Shown here: positions 1 through 7,774 of the stretch, piece by piece
How the letters are laid out: each line of letters opens with the position of its first letter
Position numbering within the stretch: position 1 is the stretch's first letter
Translations under genes and position numbers: made by a program
The notes under the pieces: model-generated
What the model saw: only the letters and a program-made list of their open reading frames with translations
Database searches by the model: none
Told to the model about the DNA's origin: nothing
Assembly: GCA_963739645.1 (NCBI GenBank)
Contig: CAVUBM010000114.1
Span: forward strand, 124,001 to 188,000
DNA length: 64,000 nucleotides
Source of the DNA: JASHPR01 sp963739645
GTDB lineage: Bacteria; Actinomycetota; Actinomycetes; Streptosporangiales; Streptosporangiaceae
Direction of reading: 5' to 3'

Positions 1-1
1 G

Positions 2-469
2 ACCCGGCTGGTGGTGGCGCTGGCCGGGGGGCTGGCCGCCGTGGTGATCGCGGTCGCCGTGGTAGCCGGGTTCTCCGCCTCCGGCATGGAGCACCGGCTG
101 AACCAGGCCCAGCAGCATGATCACGCCATGGCCGCGGTGCTGAGCGCCCCGGACGCCACGATGCTGACCGGGCCGGTGAACACCGGGGGCACGGCCACCG
201 TGGTCATGTCGCACCGGGAGCGTGCCCTGGTGTTCACCGCGGCCGCCCTCCGCGTGCTGCCCTCGGCCAAGCGGTACGAGGTGTGGCTCATGGGCCCGGC
301 GGGCGACCGGCCCGCCGGGATGGTGACCGCGTCACCCCGCGGCGGAATGGCCGGCCCCATGGTCATATCGGGGCTCCGGGCCGGTGACAGCGTTAGCCTC
401 ACCGTGGAGCCGGCATCAGGATCGTCGCAGCCGACCACGCCGCCGGTCCTGATGATCAGCCTGGGCTGA
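2..469 (+). CDS. Anti-sigma-K factor RskA-like protein, C-terminal part (5' truncated by window edge)
   Basis: The reading frame is open from the first bases of the window, so the true start lies upstream; about 155 residues are visible. A hydrophobic helix (about residues 5-23 of the visible part) is followed by an extracytoplasmic domain with the RskA-type pattern of small beta strands, including RYEVWLMGPAGDRPAG and a closing stretch rich in Ser, Pro and Thr. RskA proteins are single-pass membrane anti-sigma factors that hold an ECF sigma factor through an N-terminal cytoplasmic zinc-finger domain, which would be outside this window. The partner sigma factor is presumably the gene upstream. 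The family call rests on the C-terminal domain only. Confidence 0.7.
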   Translation, partial: TRLVVALAGGLAAVVIAVAVVAGFSASGMEHRLNQAQQHDHAMAAVLSAPDATMLTGPVNTGGTATVVMSHRERALVFTAAALRVLPSAKRYEVWLMGPAGDRPAGMVTASPRGGMAGPMVISGLRAGDSVSLTVEPASGSSQPTTPPVLMISLG

Positions 470-536
470 GCCAGACGACCGCTCAAGGCGAGGACCCGGT
501 CGGAGCTGGCGGCCTGGTGCACTAACGTGGGACTCC

Positions 537-1280
537 GTGAAAGCATCTCCCGAGGCGCAGCTCCGGCTGCTTGAGCTGGCCGACCTGGACGCCGAGCTTG
601 CCCGGCTTGAGCACCGCCGCCGTGGGCTTCCCGAACACGCCGAGCTGGACCGGCTGGAGCAACGGGACAACGAGCTGCGGGACGCGGTGGCCTCCCTCGA
701 GGCCGAGCAAGGCGACCTCAGGCGCGCACAGGTCAAGGCCGAGGCAGATGTCGAGCAGGTGCGGACCCGCATCGACCGGGACCGCCAGCGGCTGGAGGCC
801 GGCCAGGTCTCGTCCCCACGCGAGCTGGAGAACCTGCAGTCGGAGATCGAGTCCCTGATCCGCCGGCAGTCCGATCTCGAGGAGATCGTGCTGGACGTGA
901 TGGAGCGCCAGGAGGGTGCGCAGGAACGCCGCGAGGCGGCGCTGTCCGAGCGCGAGGAGATCACCGCCAACCGCGAGGTCGTCACCGCCCGCCGGGATGC
1001 CGCGCTGAGCGAGATCGGGGAGCAGGCGGGCAAGGCCGGCGACCGGCGCGCGGCCGTGGCCGGCGAGGAGCCGCAGGACCTGCTCGACCTGTACGAGCGG
1101 ATGCGGGTACAGCACGCCGGGGTCGGGGCCGCGGCGCTGCGCGGCGGGCGGTGCGAGGGCTGCCACCTCTCCCTGAACACCGTCGACCTCAACAGCATGA
1201 GGGCCGCCGACCCGGATGAGGTGCTGCGCTGCGAGGAGTGCCGCAGGATCCTGGTCCGCACCCCCGAGTCTGGGCTATGA
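537..1280 (+). CDS. Coiled-coil zinc-ribbon protein (C4-type zinc ribbon, DUF164/CT398-like)
   Basis: This 247-residue protein has a long charged coiled coil (about residues 5-175, rich in Glu, Arg and Leu heptads). A compact C-terminal zinc ribbon follows, with two Cys pairs visible as CEGC and CEEC near residues 205-235. The architecture matches the family widely found next to RNase H/phosphatase genes in actinobacteria. Its molecular role is not established; a nucleic-acid-associated or scaffolding role is inferred from the zinc ribbon. The GTG start gives the expected N terminus. Its stop codon overlaps the ATG of a 37-codon ORF that in turn overlaps the RNase H gene, suggesting one transcript running toward rnpB. 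Confidence 0.85.
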   Translation: MKASPEAQLRLLELADLDAELARLEHRRRGLPEHAELDRLEQRDNELRDAVASLEAEQGDLRRAQVKAEADVEQVRTRIDRDRQRLEAGQVSSPRELENLQSEIESLIRRQSDLEEIVLDVMERQEGAQERREAALSEREEITANREVVTARRDAALSEIGEQAGKAGDRRAAVAGEEPQDLLDLYERMRVQHAGVGAAALRGGRCEGCHLSLNTVDLNSMRAADPDEVLRCEECRRILVRTPESGL

Positions 1281-1390
1281 GCGGTGACAGCCGCGACGGC
1301 CTGCCGGAGGCCATGAAGTGGGATGGGGAGGCGGGCGGGGGATGGCACGCGGGGGGTCTGGGGGGTCGCCCCCCGAGGACAACACAGTGA
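1277..1390 (+). CDS. Putative 37-codon coupling ORF between zinc-ribbon and RNase H genes
   Basis: An ATG at 1277 overlaps the TGA of the zinc-ribbon gene (ATGA), and the ORF ends in a TGA that overlaps the GTG start of the RNase H gene (GTGA at 1387-1390). The predicted 37-residue product starts MSGDSRDGLPEAMKWDG, is rich in Gly and resembles nothing I recognise. Its second half is encoded by the GC-rich hairpin at 1356-1380. The two overlaps would keep a ribosome moving through the gap, so the ORF may serve translational coupling and not make a functional peptide. It may equally be chance. Confidence 0.3.
   Translation: MSGDSRDGLPEAMKWDGEAGGGWHAGGLGGRPPRTTQ
1356..1380. repeat. GC-rich hairpin of the kind interspersed in actinomycete genomes
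   Basis: Six G residues, a TCG loop and six C residues form the core of a stem that is extended by GTC on the left and GAC on the right. The stem lies between the zinc-ribbon and RNase H genes. A related G-run/C-run hairpin occurs at about 50128-50142 inside the trpEG gene. Short elements of this form are common between genes in high-GC actinomycetes; the function is unknown. Confidence 0.5.
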
Positions 1391-2526
1391 GCCGCAGGCT
1401 CGTCGTCGAGGCCGACGGCGGCTCCCGCGGCAACCCGGGCCCCGCGGGGTACGGCGCGCTGGTCCGCGACCCGGCGACCGGCCAGGTGCTGGCCGAGGCC
1501 TGGGAGAGCCTGGGCACGACGACGAACAACGTGGCCGAGTACTCGGGCCTGGTGGCCGGGCTCCGCGCCGCGGCGGAACTCGCCCCCGGCGCCGACGTCG
1601 AGGTCCGGATGGACTCGAAGCTGGTCGTCGAGCAGATGTCGGGCCGCTGGAAGATCAAGGATCCCAATCTCCGCTCGCTCGCCGGCTCGGCCCAGGACGT
1701 GGCGCGGCAGCTCGGCCGGGTGACTTATACCTGGGTGCCGCGAGCCCGCAACGCGGACGCCGACCGGCTCGCGAACCAGGCCATGGACTCGGCCCGGGAC
1801 GATCAGGCGGGCAGGGAAGAGTCGGGGCGACGGAAGCGTAACGGCTCAAAGGGGGAGAACGGTAGCGACACCGCGGAGCCTGCCCCGGCCACGGGCTGGT
1901 CGGTCGGCCGGGGGCAGCCCACGTCCACCGTGCTGCTGCGGCACGGCGAGACCGCGCTGTCCGTGGAGCGGCGGTTCGCCGGGCGCGGCGACATACCGCT
2001 GACCGAAACCGGGCTGGCCCAGGCGGCGGCCGCGGCCACGTGGCTGGCGGCGCGCGGCGGCATCGACGTGATCGTGACCTCGCCGCTGCAGCGGGCCCGG
2101 CAGACCGCGCAGGCGGTGGCCACGGCGACCGGCGCGCCGCTCGAGGTCGAGGATGACCTGGCCGAGACCGATTTCGGCAAGTGGGAAGGCATGACGTTCG
2201 CCGAGGTTCAGGCGCGGTGGCCCGAGGAGCTGTCAGGGTGGCTGGCCAGCACGGACGTGGCGCCACCGGGCGGCGAGAGCTTCGCCGCCGTGACCCGGCG
2301 GGTGGTCGCGGCGCTCAACCGGCTGCTGGCCGCGCACGAGGGCAAGACGCTGGTGCTGGTCAGTCACGTTACGCCGATCAAGACACTGGCCTGCCGGGCC
2401 ATGCTCGCGCCGCCCGCCGCCATGTACCGGATCCACCTGGACGTCGCGTCGCTGTGCGAGATCGACTGGTTCTCTGACGGCCCGGCCGTGATCCGGTCGC
2501 TGAACGACACGGGGCATCTTCGCTAG
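1387..2526 (+). CDS. Bifunctional RNase HI / histidine acid phosphatase
   Basis: The protein has two domains in 379 residues. The N-terminal RNase HI domain (about 1-135) carries the acidic residues expected for two-metal RNA hydrolysis in RNA-DNA hybrids: VVEADGGSRGNPG, NNVAEYSG, VRMDSKLVVEQ and NADADRLANQA. After a Ser/Glu-rich linker, the C-terminal histidine phosphatase domain (about 180-375) has LLRHGET, SPLQRARQTAQ and LVSHVTPIK. The same fusion is known in mycobacteria (Rv2228c type), where the second domain is a phosphoglycerate-mutase-like acid phosphatase or alpha-ribazole phosphatase relative. The GTG at 1387 fits the family N terminus; an upstream ATG at 1318 would add a low-complexity Gly-rich tail. 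rnpB follows within 20 bases. Confidence 0.9.
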   Translation: MSRRLVVEADGGSRGNPGPAGYGALVRDPATGQVLAEAWESLGTTTNNVAEYSGLVAGLRAAAELAPGADVEVRMDSKLVVEQMSGRWKIKDPNLRSLAGSAQDVARQLGRVTYTWVPRARNADADRLANQAMDSARDDQAGREESGRRKRNGSKGENGSDTAEPAPATGWSVGRGQPTSTVLLRHGETALSVERRFAGRGDIPLTETGLAQAAAAATWLAARGGIDVIVTSPLQRARQTAQAVATATGAPLEVEDDLAETDFGKWEGMTFAEVQARWPEELSGWLASTDVAPPGGESFAAVTRRVVAALNRLLAAHEGKTLVLVSHVTPIKTLACRAMLAPPAAMYRIHLDVASLCEIDWFSDGPAVIRSLNDTGHLR

Positions 2527-2530
2527 CGCC

Positions 2531-2536
2531 TATCCT
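2531..2536 (+). promoter_or_regulatory. Probable -10 element of rnpB
   Basis: TATCCT lies eight bases upstream of the first paired base of the RNase P RNA, at the position expected for a sigma-70-type -10 box. No convincing -35 hexamer is visible; it would lie inside the end of the RNase H gene. Confidence 0.4.
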
Positions 2537-2543
2537 TAACGCA

Positions 2544-2956
2544 GCGGTGGGCGAGCAGGCCGGGCGGTCGCGGCGTCACCTGGTTTCCGGGCGACGTCGA
2601 GGAAGGTCCGGGCTCCGCAGGGCAGGGTGGTCGGTAACGCCGACCCGGGGTGACCCGCGGGATAGTGCCACAGAAAACAGACCGCCCCCGGACTCGTCCG
2701 GGGGTAAGGGTGAAACGGTGGTGTAAGAGACCACCAGCGCCGCAGGTGACTGCGACGGCTAGGTAAACCCCACCCGGAGCAAGGTCAAGAGGGAGCCGGG
2801 GTAACGCGGCTCCTGCGCGAGCGATTGAGGGCGGCCCGTCCGATGCTCGCGGGTAGACCGCACGAGGCTGCCGGCAACGGCAGTCCCAGATGGATGGCCG
2901 CCGGCCCGCGCGAGCGGGTGCACAGAACCCGGCCTACAGGCCCGCTCGCCCACCGC
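2544..2956 (+). ncRNA. rnpB: RNase P RNA, type A (M1-type), complete
   Basis: The RNA component of RNase P cleaves the 5' leader of tRNA precursors. The 5' end (GCGGTGGGCGAGC) pairs exactly with the 3' end (GCTCGCCCACCGC) to make helix P1, which fixes both ends and gives about 413 nt. Conserved core blocks are present in order: GAGGAAGGTCCGGGCTCC, ACAGAAA, GGTGAAACGGTG, and AGATGGATGGCCGCC before the 3' ACAGAACCCGGCCTAC. The first block has G where the consensus usually has A (AAGG for AAAG). The RNase H/phosphatase neighbour is typical of actinobacteria. The last 29 bases are duplicated at 7743-7771. Confidence 0.97.
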
Positions 2957-2957
2957 C

Positions 2958-3677
2958 TCATGTTGGAGGAGGACACGTCCTGGGAAGCGTAACTGCCCCT
3001 GGCCGATGGCTGAACGTTGTCATCGTGAACCACTCATCGAGCTGCGGATCGTAAAGGTTCTGAAGGCCGAACTGCAGCACCTGCCACCACTGGCTCGGAT
3101 CGGTCTGGTCGACGTAGATGTCAGCCAGTGCGAGCGGGAACCGGAACGCCTTCCCCGGCCGGGCGGAACCCGCGACCAGACCAACCCGCCAATGATCGAC
3201 ATGCCGGTCTTTGGACCCTTGCAGAATCTCAGATCCCACGAACCGCGAGGACTTCAGGCCGTGGTTCAAGTCCTGGCGGCTGAAGGCCCCGACCTTGTCA
3301 CAGCGGCGGTTCGGATTCAGCGGGATGTTCGGCCACTTGTAGGTGACCGTGTAGAGCGTGTTGCGGTAGATCAGATTCGTGAACCAGATCCGGTACTGCG
3401 GGCCTCCGGCGATCATCTGACTATTGCCGCGGCTGCCCTGCCAGGTAAAAGGAACATTTACGCGCAGGTCACGGACGATGTACCGGCCCTTCCCCCGAAA
3501 ATTCGCCGGAAGTCGCGGGGGACGTGGAGTCGCCCGGCCCGGCGGGCACGGTGAGGCTGGCCAAGGTCGTGCGGGGCAGCTGCGGGGCATCGCCCAGGCC
3601 GGTGTGATCACGGCGGTAGCGATCACGCCAGTAGCAGCCGCGGCGATTAACGTCCGGCGTAGCCCAGTCGATGCCAT
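2958..3677 (-). CDS. Hypothetical secreted protein
   Basis: I do not recognise this 239-residue protein. The ATG at 3677 is preceded by a run of seven Gs that can act as a ribosome binding site, and it opens a typical Sec signal peptide: MASTGLRRT, then an Ala/Ile/Val-rich core ending PAWA. A Pro/Arg/Cys-rich spacer follows, then a domain of about 180 residues rich in Trp, Tyr, Asn and Asp, with four to five Cys in the mature part that could form disulfides. The stop codon lies two bases beyond the 3' end of rnpB, so it converges with that RNA. It is probably an exported protein of an accessory region. Confidence 0.6.
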   Translation of the reverse strand: MASTGLRRTLIAAAATGVIATAVITPAWAMPRSCPARPWPASPCPPGRATPRPPRLPANFRGKGRYIVRDLRVNVPFTWQGSRGNSQMIAGGPQYRIWFTNLIYRNTLYTVTYKWPNIPLNPNRRCDKVGAFSRQDLNHGLKSSRFVGSEILQGSKDRHVDHWRVGLVAGSARPGKAFRFPLALADIYVDQTDPSQWWQVLQFGLQNLYDPQLDEWFTMTTFSHRPGAVTLPRTCPPPT

Positions 3678-3891
3678 GTCCCCCCCGTAGGTCTTAGAAA
3701 CGGCTCGCAAGTCTGCCGATGCCCCGGTCGGCGCGCGCCGGGCCTCAATCCGGGCAGCATGCAGGGATCAGTCAGGTTCACCAGACCCCCACGGCGGCAG
3801 GTCGCTGCACTGCCGCCTTCATCGGCGAGCTTAGTCCGAGGATGTGGTGCCTGGAGGAAGAACGGGCAGGTCAGGATGGGCGCAAGAAGCG

Positions 3892-5373
3892 TTACCCAGG
3901 CTGGGCTCGGGCGGCCTTGATCTTGTCGGTCTCGACCCGGATGTTGTCGTCCCCGATGATAAGAACGGCGCGGTCATCGGACGTATAGGGCCGCCAGGAC
4001 GGGGCACCCTCGCGGTTGGGGTCGCCGTCGCGGACGAACCCGAGCCAGGCGTTGTGGAGGACGCCGGTGACACGCTCGATGACCGCGGGCGGCAGGCCCT
4101 GGATGAAGGGGGCTCTACCCCATCGGCTGATGTTGGCGAAGGTAAAGGGCAGCTCCATGCAATGGGTCGCGCCGAGAGCCCCGTCGAGCAAACGCGAACT
4201 CACCTCGAACTGGTAGGCGTGCACCGGGCGGGATCCGGCCCGGGCGTCAGCCACGCGCAGTCCATCGCGGCGGAACAGGTCATCGGTGACGATCTGGGTG
4301 AGCACGTCGAGCGGGCGAGAGTCCGCGCGCGCCTGGAGGTAGGCGTCGTACAAGGCTTCCGCGCGGTCACCGTATCGCGCGCCCGCCCAGGCGATGACCT
4401 GCTCGCGGGTGATCGAGGCGTACTGGGGATTCATGCCGAACGCGAATGATGCCTCGTCGCTGGTCCAGCCGATCACCAGGTCTATGCCGGCGTCCACGAA
4501 GGCGTCCATCGGGTGCCGCGGCAGCGTCGCGTGGTCGATCACCGGCAGGAACGCCAAGGACCACGCGCCGAACTTGGCGTACTCACCGAGGACGCCGATC
4601 GTGCCCTCGACCAGCCGCTCCCAGGGTTCGTGGTGCAGCGCCGCCAGGTCGGTGTGCCCGAGATGCCGCGCCAAAGACCGTGTGCGCTCAACCGCGTCCT
4701 CGGCAGCGGGAAGGTCCAGACCCAGCGGCGGGCTCTGCAGGATCGCGCGCTGGAAAAGGCCCCGAGTATCAGGGTGCTGGGCGAGAGCCGCGATTGAGAA
4801 GGCACCGCCGGACTGGCCAACCAGGGTGATACGTGCCGGATCCCCGCCGAACGCCGCAGCATTGGCGGCGACCCACCGCACGGCCGCCACCTGGTCGGTG
4901 AGCCAGACGTTCGCATCGCCAACACCGGACAGGAAGCCCAACGGGCCCAGCCGGTAATTGATCGAGATCGCCACGGCATCGCCGTCGCGTGCGAAGGTGT
5001 CAGCGGCGTAGAACGGCAGGTTCCCCGAACCGGTCAGGAACCCGCCGCCATGAATCCAGACCAGCACCGGGCGGCGGGCGTCGTCGATGCCCGGCGTCCA
5101 CACGTTGAGCGTCAGGCAGTCCTCGCCGAAGGGCGGCTCCCCGTGCGAGCCGATCGGCGGCATCCCCCCCGGCTGCCAGGGCTGAGGTGCCGATGGCCCG
5201 TACTCCGTTGCGCCGCGTACGCCGTCCCAGCCCGGATGCGGCTGAGCAGCCTTCCAACGAGCCGGACCCACTGGCGGGGCCGCATAAGGCACGCCGCGGA
5301 AGATGCATAGCCCATCCTCGACACGTCCGCGCACAGCACCCAAGGTTGTGCTCACGATCGGCAGCTCTGCCAT
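3892..5373 (-). CDS. Type B carboxylesterase (alpha/beta hydrolase)
   Basis: At 493 residues the protein has the full length of type B carboxylesterases / para-nitrobenzyl esterases, which hydrolyse carboxylic esters. Family blocks appear in order: FRGVPYAAPPVG near the N terminus, EDCLTLNVW, the oxyanion-hole motif WIHGGGF, and the nucleophile elbow GQSGGAFS (catalytic Ser; most relatives have GESAGA). These are followed by the acid-bearing TSDEASF and the His-bearing GATHCMELPF. No signal peptide is visible, so a cytoplasmic enzyme is likely. The start ATG gives the standard N terminus. It lies in the putative island, in the same orientation as the secreted protein. Confidence 0.9.
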   Translation of the reverse strand: MAELPIVSTTLGAVRGRVEDGLCIFRGVPYAAPPVGPARWKAAQPHPGWDGVRGATEYGPSAPQPWQPGGMPPIGSHGEPPFGEDCLTLNVWTPGIDDARRPVLVWIHGGGFLTGSGNLPFYAADTFARDGDAVAISINYRLGPLGFLSGVGDANVWLTDQVAAVRWVAANAAAFGGDPARITLVGQSGGAFSIAALAQHPDTRGLFQRAILQSPPLGLDLPAAEDAVERTRSLARHLGHTDLAALHHEPWERLVEGTIGVLGEYAKFGAWSLAFLPVIDHATLPRHPMDAFVDAGIDLVIGWTSDEASFAFGMNPQYASITREQVIAWAGARYGDRAEALYDAYLQARADSRPLDVLTQIVTDDLFRRDGLRVADARAGSRPVHAYQFEVSSRLLDGALGATHCMELPFTFANISRWGRAPFIQGLPPAVIERVTGVLHNAWLGFVRDGDPNREGAPSWRPYTSDDRAVLIIGDDNIRVETDKIKAARAQPG

Positions 5374-5719
5374 GCCCGTTCCCCAGGCCCTTCCAGCCCC
5401 GTTTCATGATCAAGTCACGAGTGAGCTTATCAACGGGCACCCGCATGGCCGCGGGCCATGGCGGGGCCAGCTGGTAGCAAGCTGGTTCGGCCTGGTCCAA
5501 GTGGCAGGTCCATGGAAGGCGTCAACAGGTCTTGACAATTCCTCACGAACGCACGACGGGCCGTCGAATCGACGTCAGGACACATCCCCAGGGTCGGCGT
5601 CTAGCGCCACTATGGTTGCGTGAGAAATTTTTTCTGGCCGCCTGTCGGATCCGGAGCGAGGCGTTCGTAGAACAGGTGAGAGGCGGCCGGAGGAGGCCGC
5701 CGGGACAAGGAGTCATGAG
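5374..5719. other. Intergenic region with a TTGACA element and a hairpin before the YCII gene
   Basis: No gene is visible in these 346 bases. TTGACAATTCCTC at 5532-5544 contains a perfect -35 hexamer, but no clear -10 box follows at the usual distance. The same TGACAATTCCTC 12-mer recurs at 6201. At 5682-5701 a perfect 7-bp inverted repeat (GGCGGCC / GGCCGCC, six-base loop) stands just before the ribosome binding site AAGGAG of the YCII gene and could shape its translation. Confidence 0.4.
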
Positions 5720-6058
5720 ATGACGCAGTACCTGATCTCGTTCGATGACGGCGCGATGACCTTCCCCGAGGAGGATCTGCCCGACGTGGCCAAGGCTGCG
5801 CTCGCAGTGGTCCAGGAAGCCAAGGACGCCGGCGTGTTTGTGTTCAGCGGCGGGCTGGACAGCCAGAGGGCGAGCGTGGTGGCCACCGACGGGTTGGTCA
5901 CCGACGGCCCGTACCCGGAGACCAAGGAGGTCATCGGCGGACTCATGGTGGTCGACGTGCCCTCACGCGAGGAGGCGCTGAAGTGGGCGGCCAAGACCGC
6001 CGCCGCCTGCCGCTGTGCTCAAGAAGTCCGCGTGTTCCTGCCCGAGCCGACCGTCTGA
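5720..6058 (+). CDS. YCII-related (DGPF-type) domain protein
   Basis: This 112-residue protein has the YCII fold signature: an N-terminal MTQYLISFDDG strand, a central SGGLDSQ, the DGPYPETKEVIGG block that gives the DGPF family its name, and a closing alpha/beta unit. DGPF proteins are small ferredoxin-like-fold proteins often encoded beside ECF sigma factors; the biochemical role is mostly unknown. AAGGAG at 5707-5712 followed by a short spacer supports the ATG at 5720, though an in-frame ATG at 5715 is not available. No sigma factor is adjacent here, so it stands alone in the accessory segment. Confidence 0.85.
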   Translation: MTQYLISFDDGAMTFPEEDLPDVAKAALAVVQEAKDAGVFVFSGGLDSQRASVVATDGLVTDGPYPETKEVIGGLMVVDVPSREEALKWAAKTAAACRCAQEVRVFLPEPTV

Positions 6059-6215
6059 TCGAAGGCCCACCACGGCCAGTTGCCTCGACCATGAGGTCAA
6101 AGCGACCAGTCCGCCTCAGCCATGAGACCGGCGGGGGCCGCCAGGATAGGGGCCCCGCCGGGGACCGGCGGGGCAAGCCACGACCGGCCAGTTCGGAGCC
6201 TGACAATTCCTCGTG

Positions 6216-6890
6216 TTATCCGCCTGCCGTCCGGTATCGGTCAGGTACACGTGCGGCGTCAGTGAGAGCCCAGTCCTGTGGGAGCGCCGGTATTGTCCAG
6301 TCCGCAGGCGGCCGCCACCTGAGCCATTCGGATTCACAGAAAGGGGACCCGCCGGTAGCCAGGACGCCGATCATCCGCTCTGCCTCTGCCCGCACCCTGT
6401 TCCCGGCTTCGGCCGTTAGGTGGCCGCGGGATACTGCCCGCTGGAAGTCGTCCTCGTCTTTCAGCCGCCAGCTGCAGTCAGGGGCGACGACGAGGTCCAG
6501 GACGAGATCCACAGTGTCAAAGCGGGATCTGGCACGCCGGAAGGGTTCCTGGAGGTTGACGTACCAACCGATGAATTCGCCTGCCGCGTCGAACTCGACG
6601 TCGACGCAGTGCCACGCCTCGGGCTCGATCAGCCGGATCAGGCTTCCACCGGCCCATACCAGGTCCTTGGACACCCAATCCGACAAGTCATGGACCTTGG
6701 TTCCTGAAGGGGTCCGTGCGCCCTTGAACGCCGTGTTGGGAGCCAGGTATAGCACCGTGCGCTCGGGAGAATCGGAGACTACCCGCATCGGTAGCGCCGT
6801 CATCACGGCACCATTCCAGAGTTTCCGGCAGAGCACCGGCTCACCCGGACCAAGACGCGGCATCGGCGACGGGATCGTAGCGTTCGTCAC
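6216..6890 (-). CDS. DUF402 (FomD-like) domain protein
   Basis: The 224-residue protein contains the DUF402 core between about residues 60 and 175. Visible blocks are YLAPNT, a WHCVDVEFD strand, then FIGWYVNLQEPFRR, FDTVDLVLDLVV and WRLKDEDDF, with the acidic residues that bind divalent metal in this family. Characterised members include FomD, which hydrolyses a cytidylyl ester in fosfomycin synthesis, and nucleoside di/triphosphate hydrolases. No fosfomycin genes are nearby, so a general nucleotide-phosphohydrolase role is more likely. It is divergent from the SRPBCC gene. Confidence 0.85.
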   Translation of the reverse strand: MTNATIPSPMPRLGPGEPVLCRKLWNGAVMTALPMRVVSDSPERTVLYLAPNTAFKGARTPSGTKVHDLSDWVSKDLVWAGGSLIRLIEPEAWHCVDVEFDAAGEFIGWYVNLQEPFRRARSRFDTVDLVLDLVVAPDCSWRLKDEDDFQRAVSRGHLTAEAGNRVRAEAERMIGVLATGGSPFCESEWLRWRPPADWTIPALPQDWALTDAARVPDRYRTAGG

Positions 6891-7049
6891 AGGCTGAGAT
6901 TAGAACGAGGCTGGTCCGGTGACCGTGGTTGGATGCCTTGTGCCGTCACGACTGATGAGTTCCGCCTCGCCGCGTCGTCTGCATGTGGGAACGTCTCCCT
7001 TCCGCGCCTGCGGGAGGCCAGAGATGAGATGACAAGGAGCGTGCACACC

Positions 7050-7553
7050 GTGGACCAGGAGAACGTGAGCGCCACCCTGACTGTCGCCGTGCCTGCCGCG
7101 AGAGTGTTCGCGTTGCTGGCGGACCCGGCGACCCATGCTGCGATCGATGGCACCGGCTGGGTTCAGGAATCTGTCGACCGGGCGCCGCTGACCGAGGTGG
7201 GGCAGATTTTCCGGATGGGCATGTATCACGCCGGCCATCCAGACGGTGACTACCAGACGGCCAACAAGGTCCAGGTGCTCGACCCGCCGCGCGCCATCGG
7301 CTGGCTGACGGGGACCGAGAAGGACGACGGTCACCTGGAGTTCGGCGGCTGGATCTGGCGTTACGACCTTGCGCCGCTCGGTCCGTCCGAGACTAAGGTC
7401 ACGCTCACCTACGACTGGTCGGCGGTGCCGCAGTTCATCCGCGAGCGCGGCATCCCGTTCCCGCCGTTCGGCCCTGAACATCTCACCAACTCGCTGCACC
7501 ACCTGGCCGAGCTCGCCGCATCGACGTCCCGGGCCTCGACGCCCGGCGACTAG
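7050..7553 (+). CDS. SRPBCC family protein (polyketide cyclase/dehydrase-like)
   Basis: This protein belongs to the START/Bet v1-like superfamily, which binds hydrophobic ligands in a deep cavity. The N-terminal strand ATLTVAVPAARVFALLADP and the C-terminal long helix after FGPEHLTNSLHHL are typical. AAGGAG at 7034-7039 sits ten bases before the GTG at 7050, which I prefer and which gives 167 residues. In-frame ATGs at 7029 and 6933 would add 7 and 39 residues. The ligand is unknown. The stop codon overlaps the end of a truncated gene on the opposite strand (7550). Confidence 0.85.
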   Translation: MDQENVSATLTVAVPAARVFALLADPATHAAIDGTGWVQESVDRAPLTEVGQIFRMGMYHAGHPDGDYQTANKVQVLDPPRAIGWLTGTEKDDGHLEFGGWIWRYDLAPLGPSETKVTLTYDWSAVPQFIRERGIPFPPFGPEHLTNSLHHLAELAASTSRASTPGD

Positions 7554-7741
7554 ACGCCTGGCGGGTGGCCATAGTGGTCCACTCCAACGAAGATGTCGGC
7601 AATGTGGGCATCGGTCAGGGACCGATACGCGGCTGGGCGGCGGAAGGCGTTGCCCATGGTCTCGGCGCGGCGGTAGGCACGCAGGGCGTCGAGGTCGAAG
7701 GAGGCGAGGTCGAGGTCAGCGACCCACGGCCCACGAGCCGA
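7550..7741 (-). pseudogene. C-terminal remnant of a gene cut at the rnpB-like scar
   Basis: On the minus strand a coding-like stretch of about 63 codons ends at TAG 7552-7550. It reads VADLDLASFDLDALRAYRR, then an Arg/Pro-rich segment, and ends DHYGHPPGV. It has no start codon of its own at a sensible place, and upstream it runs into the duplicated rnpB end. The VADLDLD...RR...RRP pattern recalls the C terminus of carbon-nitrogen hydrolases (nitrilase superfamily), but this is a weak match. I read it as the surviving tail of a gene truncated by integration or deletion at 7743. Confidence 0.4.
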
Positions 7742-7742
7742 G

Positions 7743-7771
7743 CGGCTTACAGGCTCGCTCGCCCATCGCCT
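7743..7771 (+). repeat. Diverged direct copy of the rnpB 3' end (att-like scar)
   Basis: These 29 bases match 2930-2958, the last part of rnpB including its 3' P1 strand, at 26 positions and in the same orientation. The three differences are all C in rnpB and T here. Similarity stops abruptly on both sides. It is far too short to be a functional RNase P RNA and fits the displaced target fragment left at the far end of an element integrated into rnpB. Confidence 0.7.
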
Positions 7772-7774
7772 GTG

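Larger units (their letters stand above)
2957..7742. mobile_element. Putative decayed genomic island integrated at the 3' end of rnpB
   Basis: The segment lies between the intact 3' end of rnpB and a diverged direct copy of that end at 7743-7771. It holds five genes of unrelated accessory type (secreted protein, carboxylesterase, YCII, DUF402, SRPBCC), and parts of it look less GC-biased than the surroundings. No integrase, excisionase, transposase or replication gene is visible, so this would be a cargo remnant. Site-specific elements often use the 3' ends of RNA genes and restore them on integration, which is what the geometry here shows. An alternative is a local duplication of the rnpB end without an integrase. 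Confidence 0.45.

Noticed and set aside
2759..3033. Small ORFs on the minus strand across rnpB
   Set aside because: They lie inside the structured RNase P RNA and show no protein family features.
7743..7771. Second RNase P RNA gene
   Set aside because: Only 29 bases match; none of the core helices are present, so it is a fragment.
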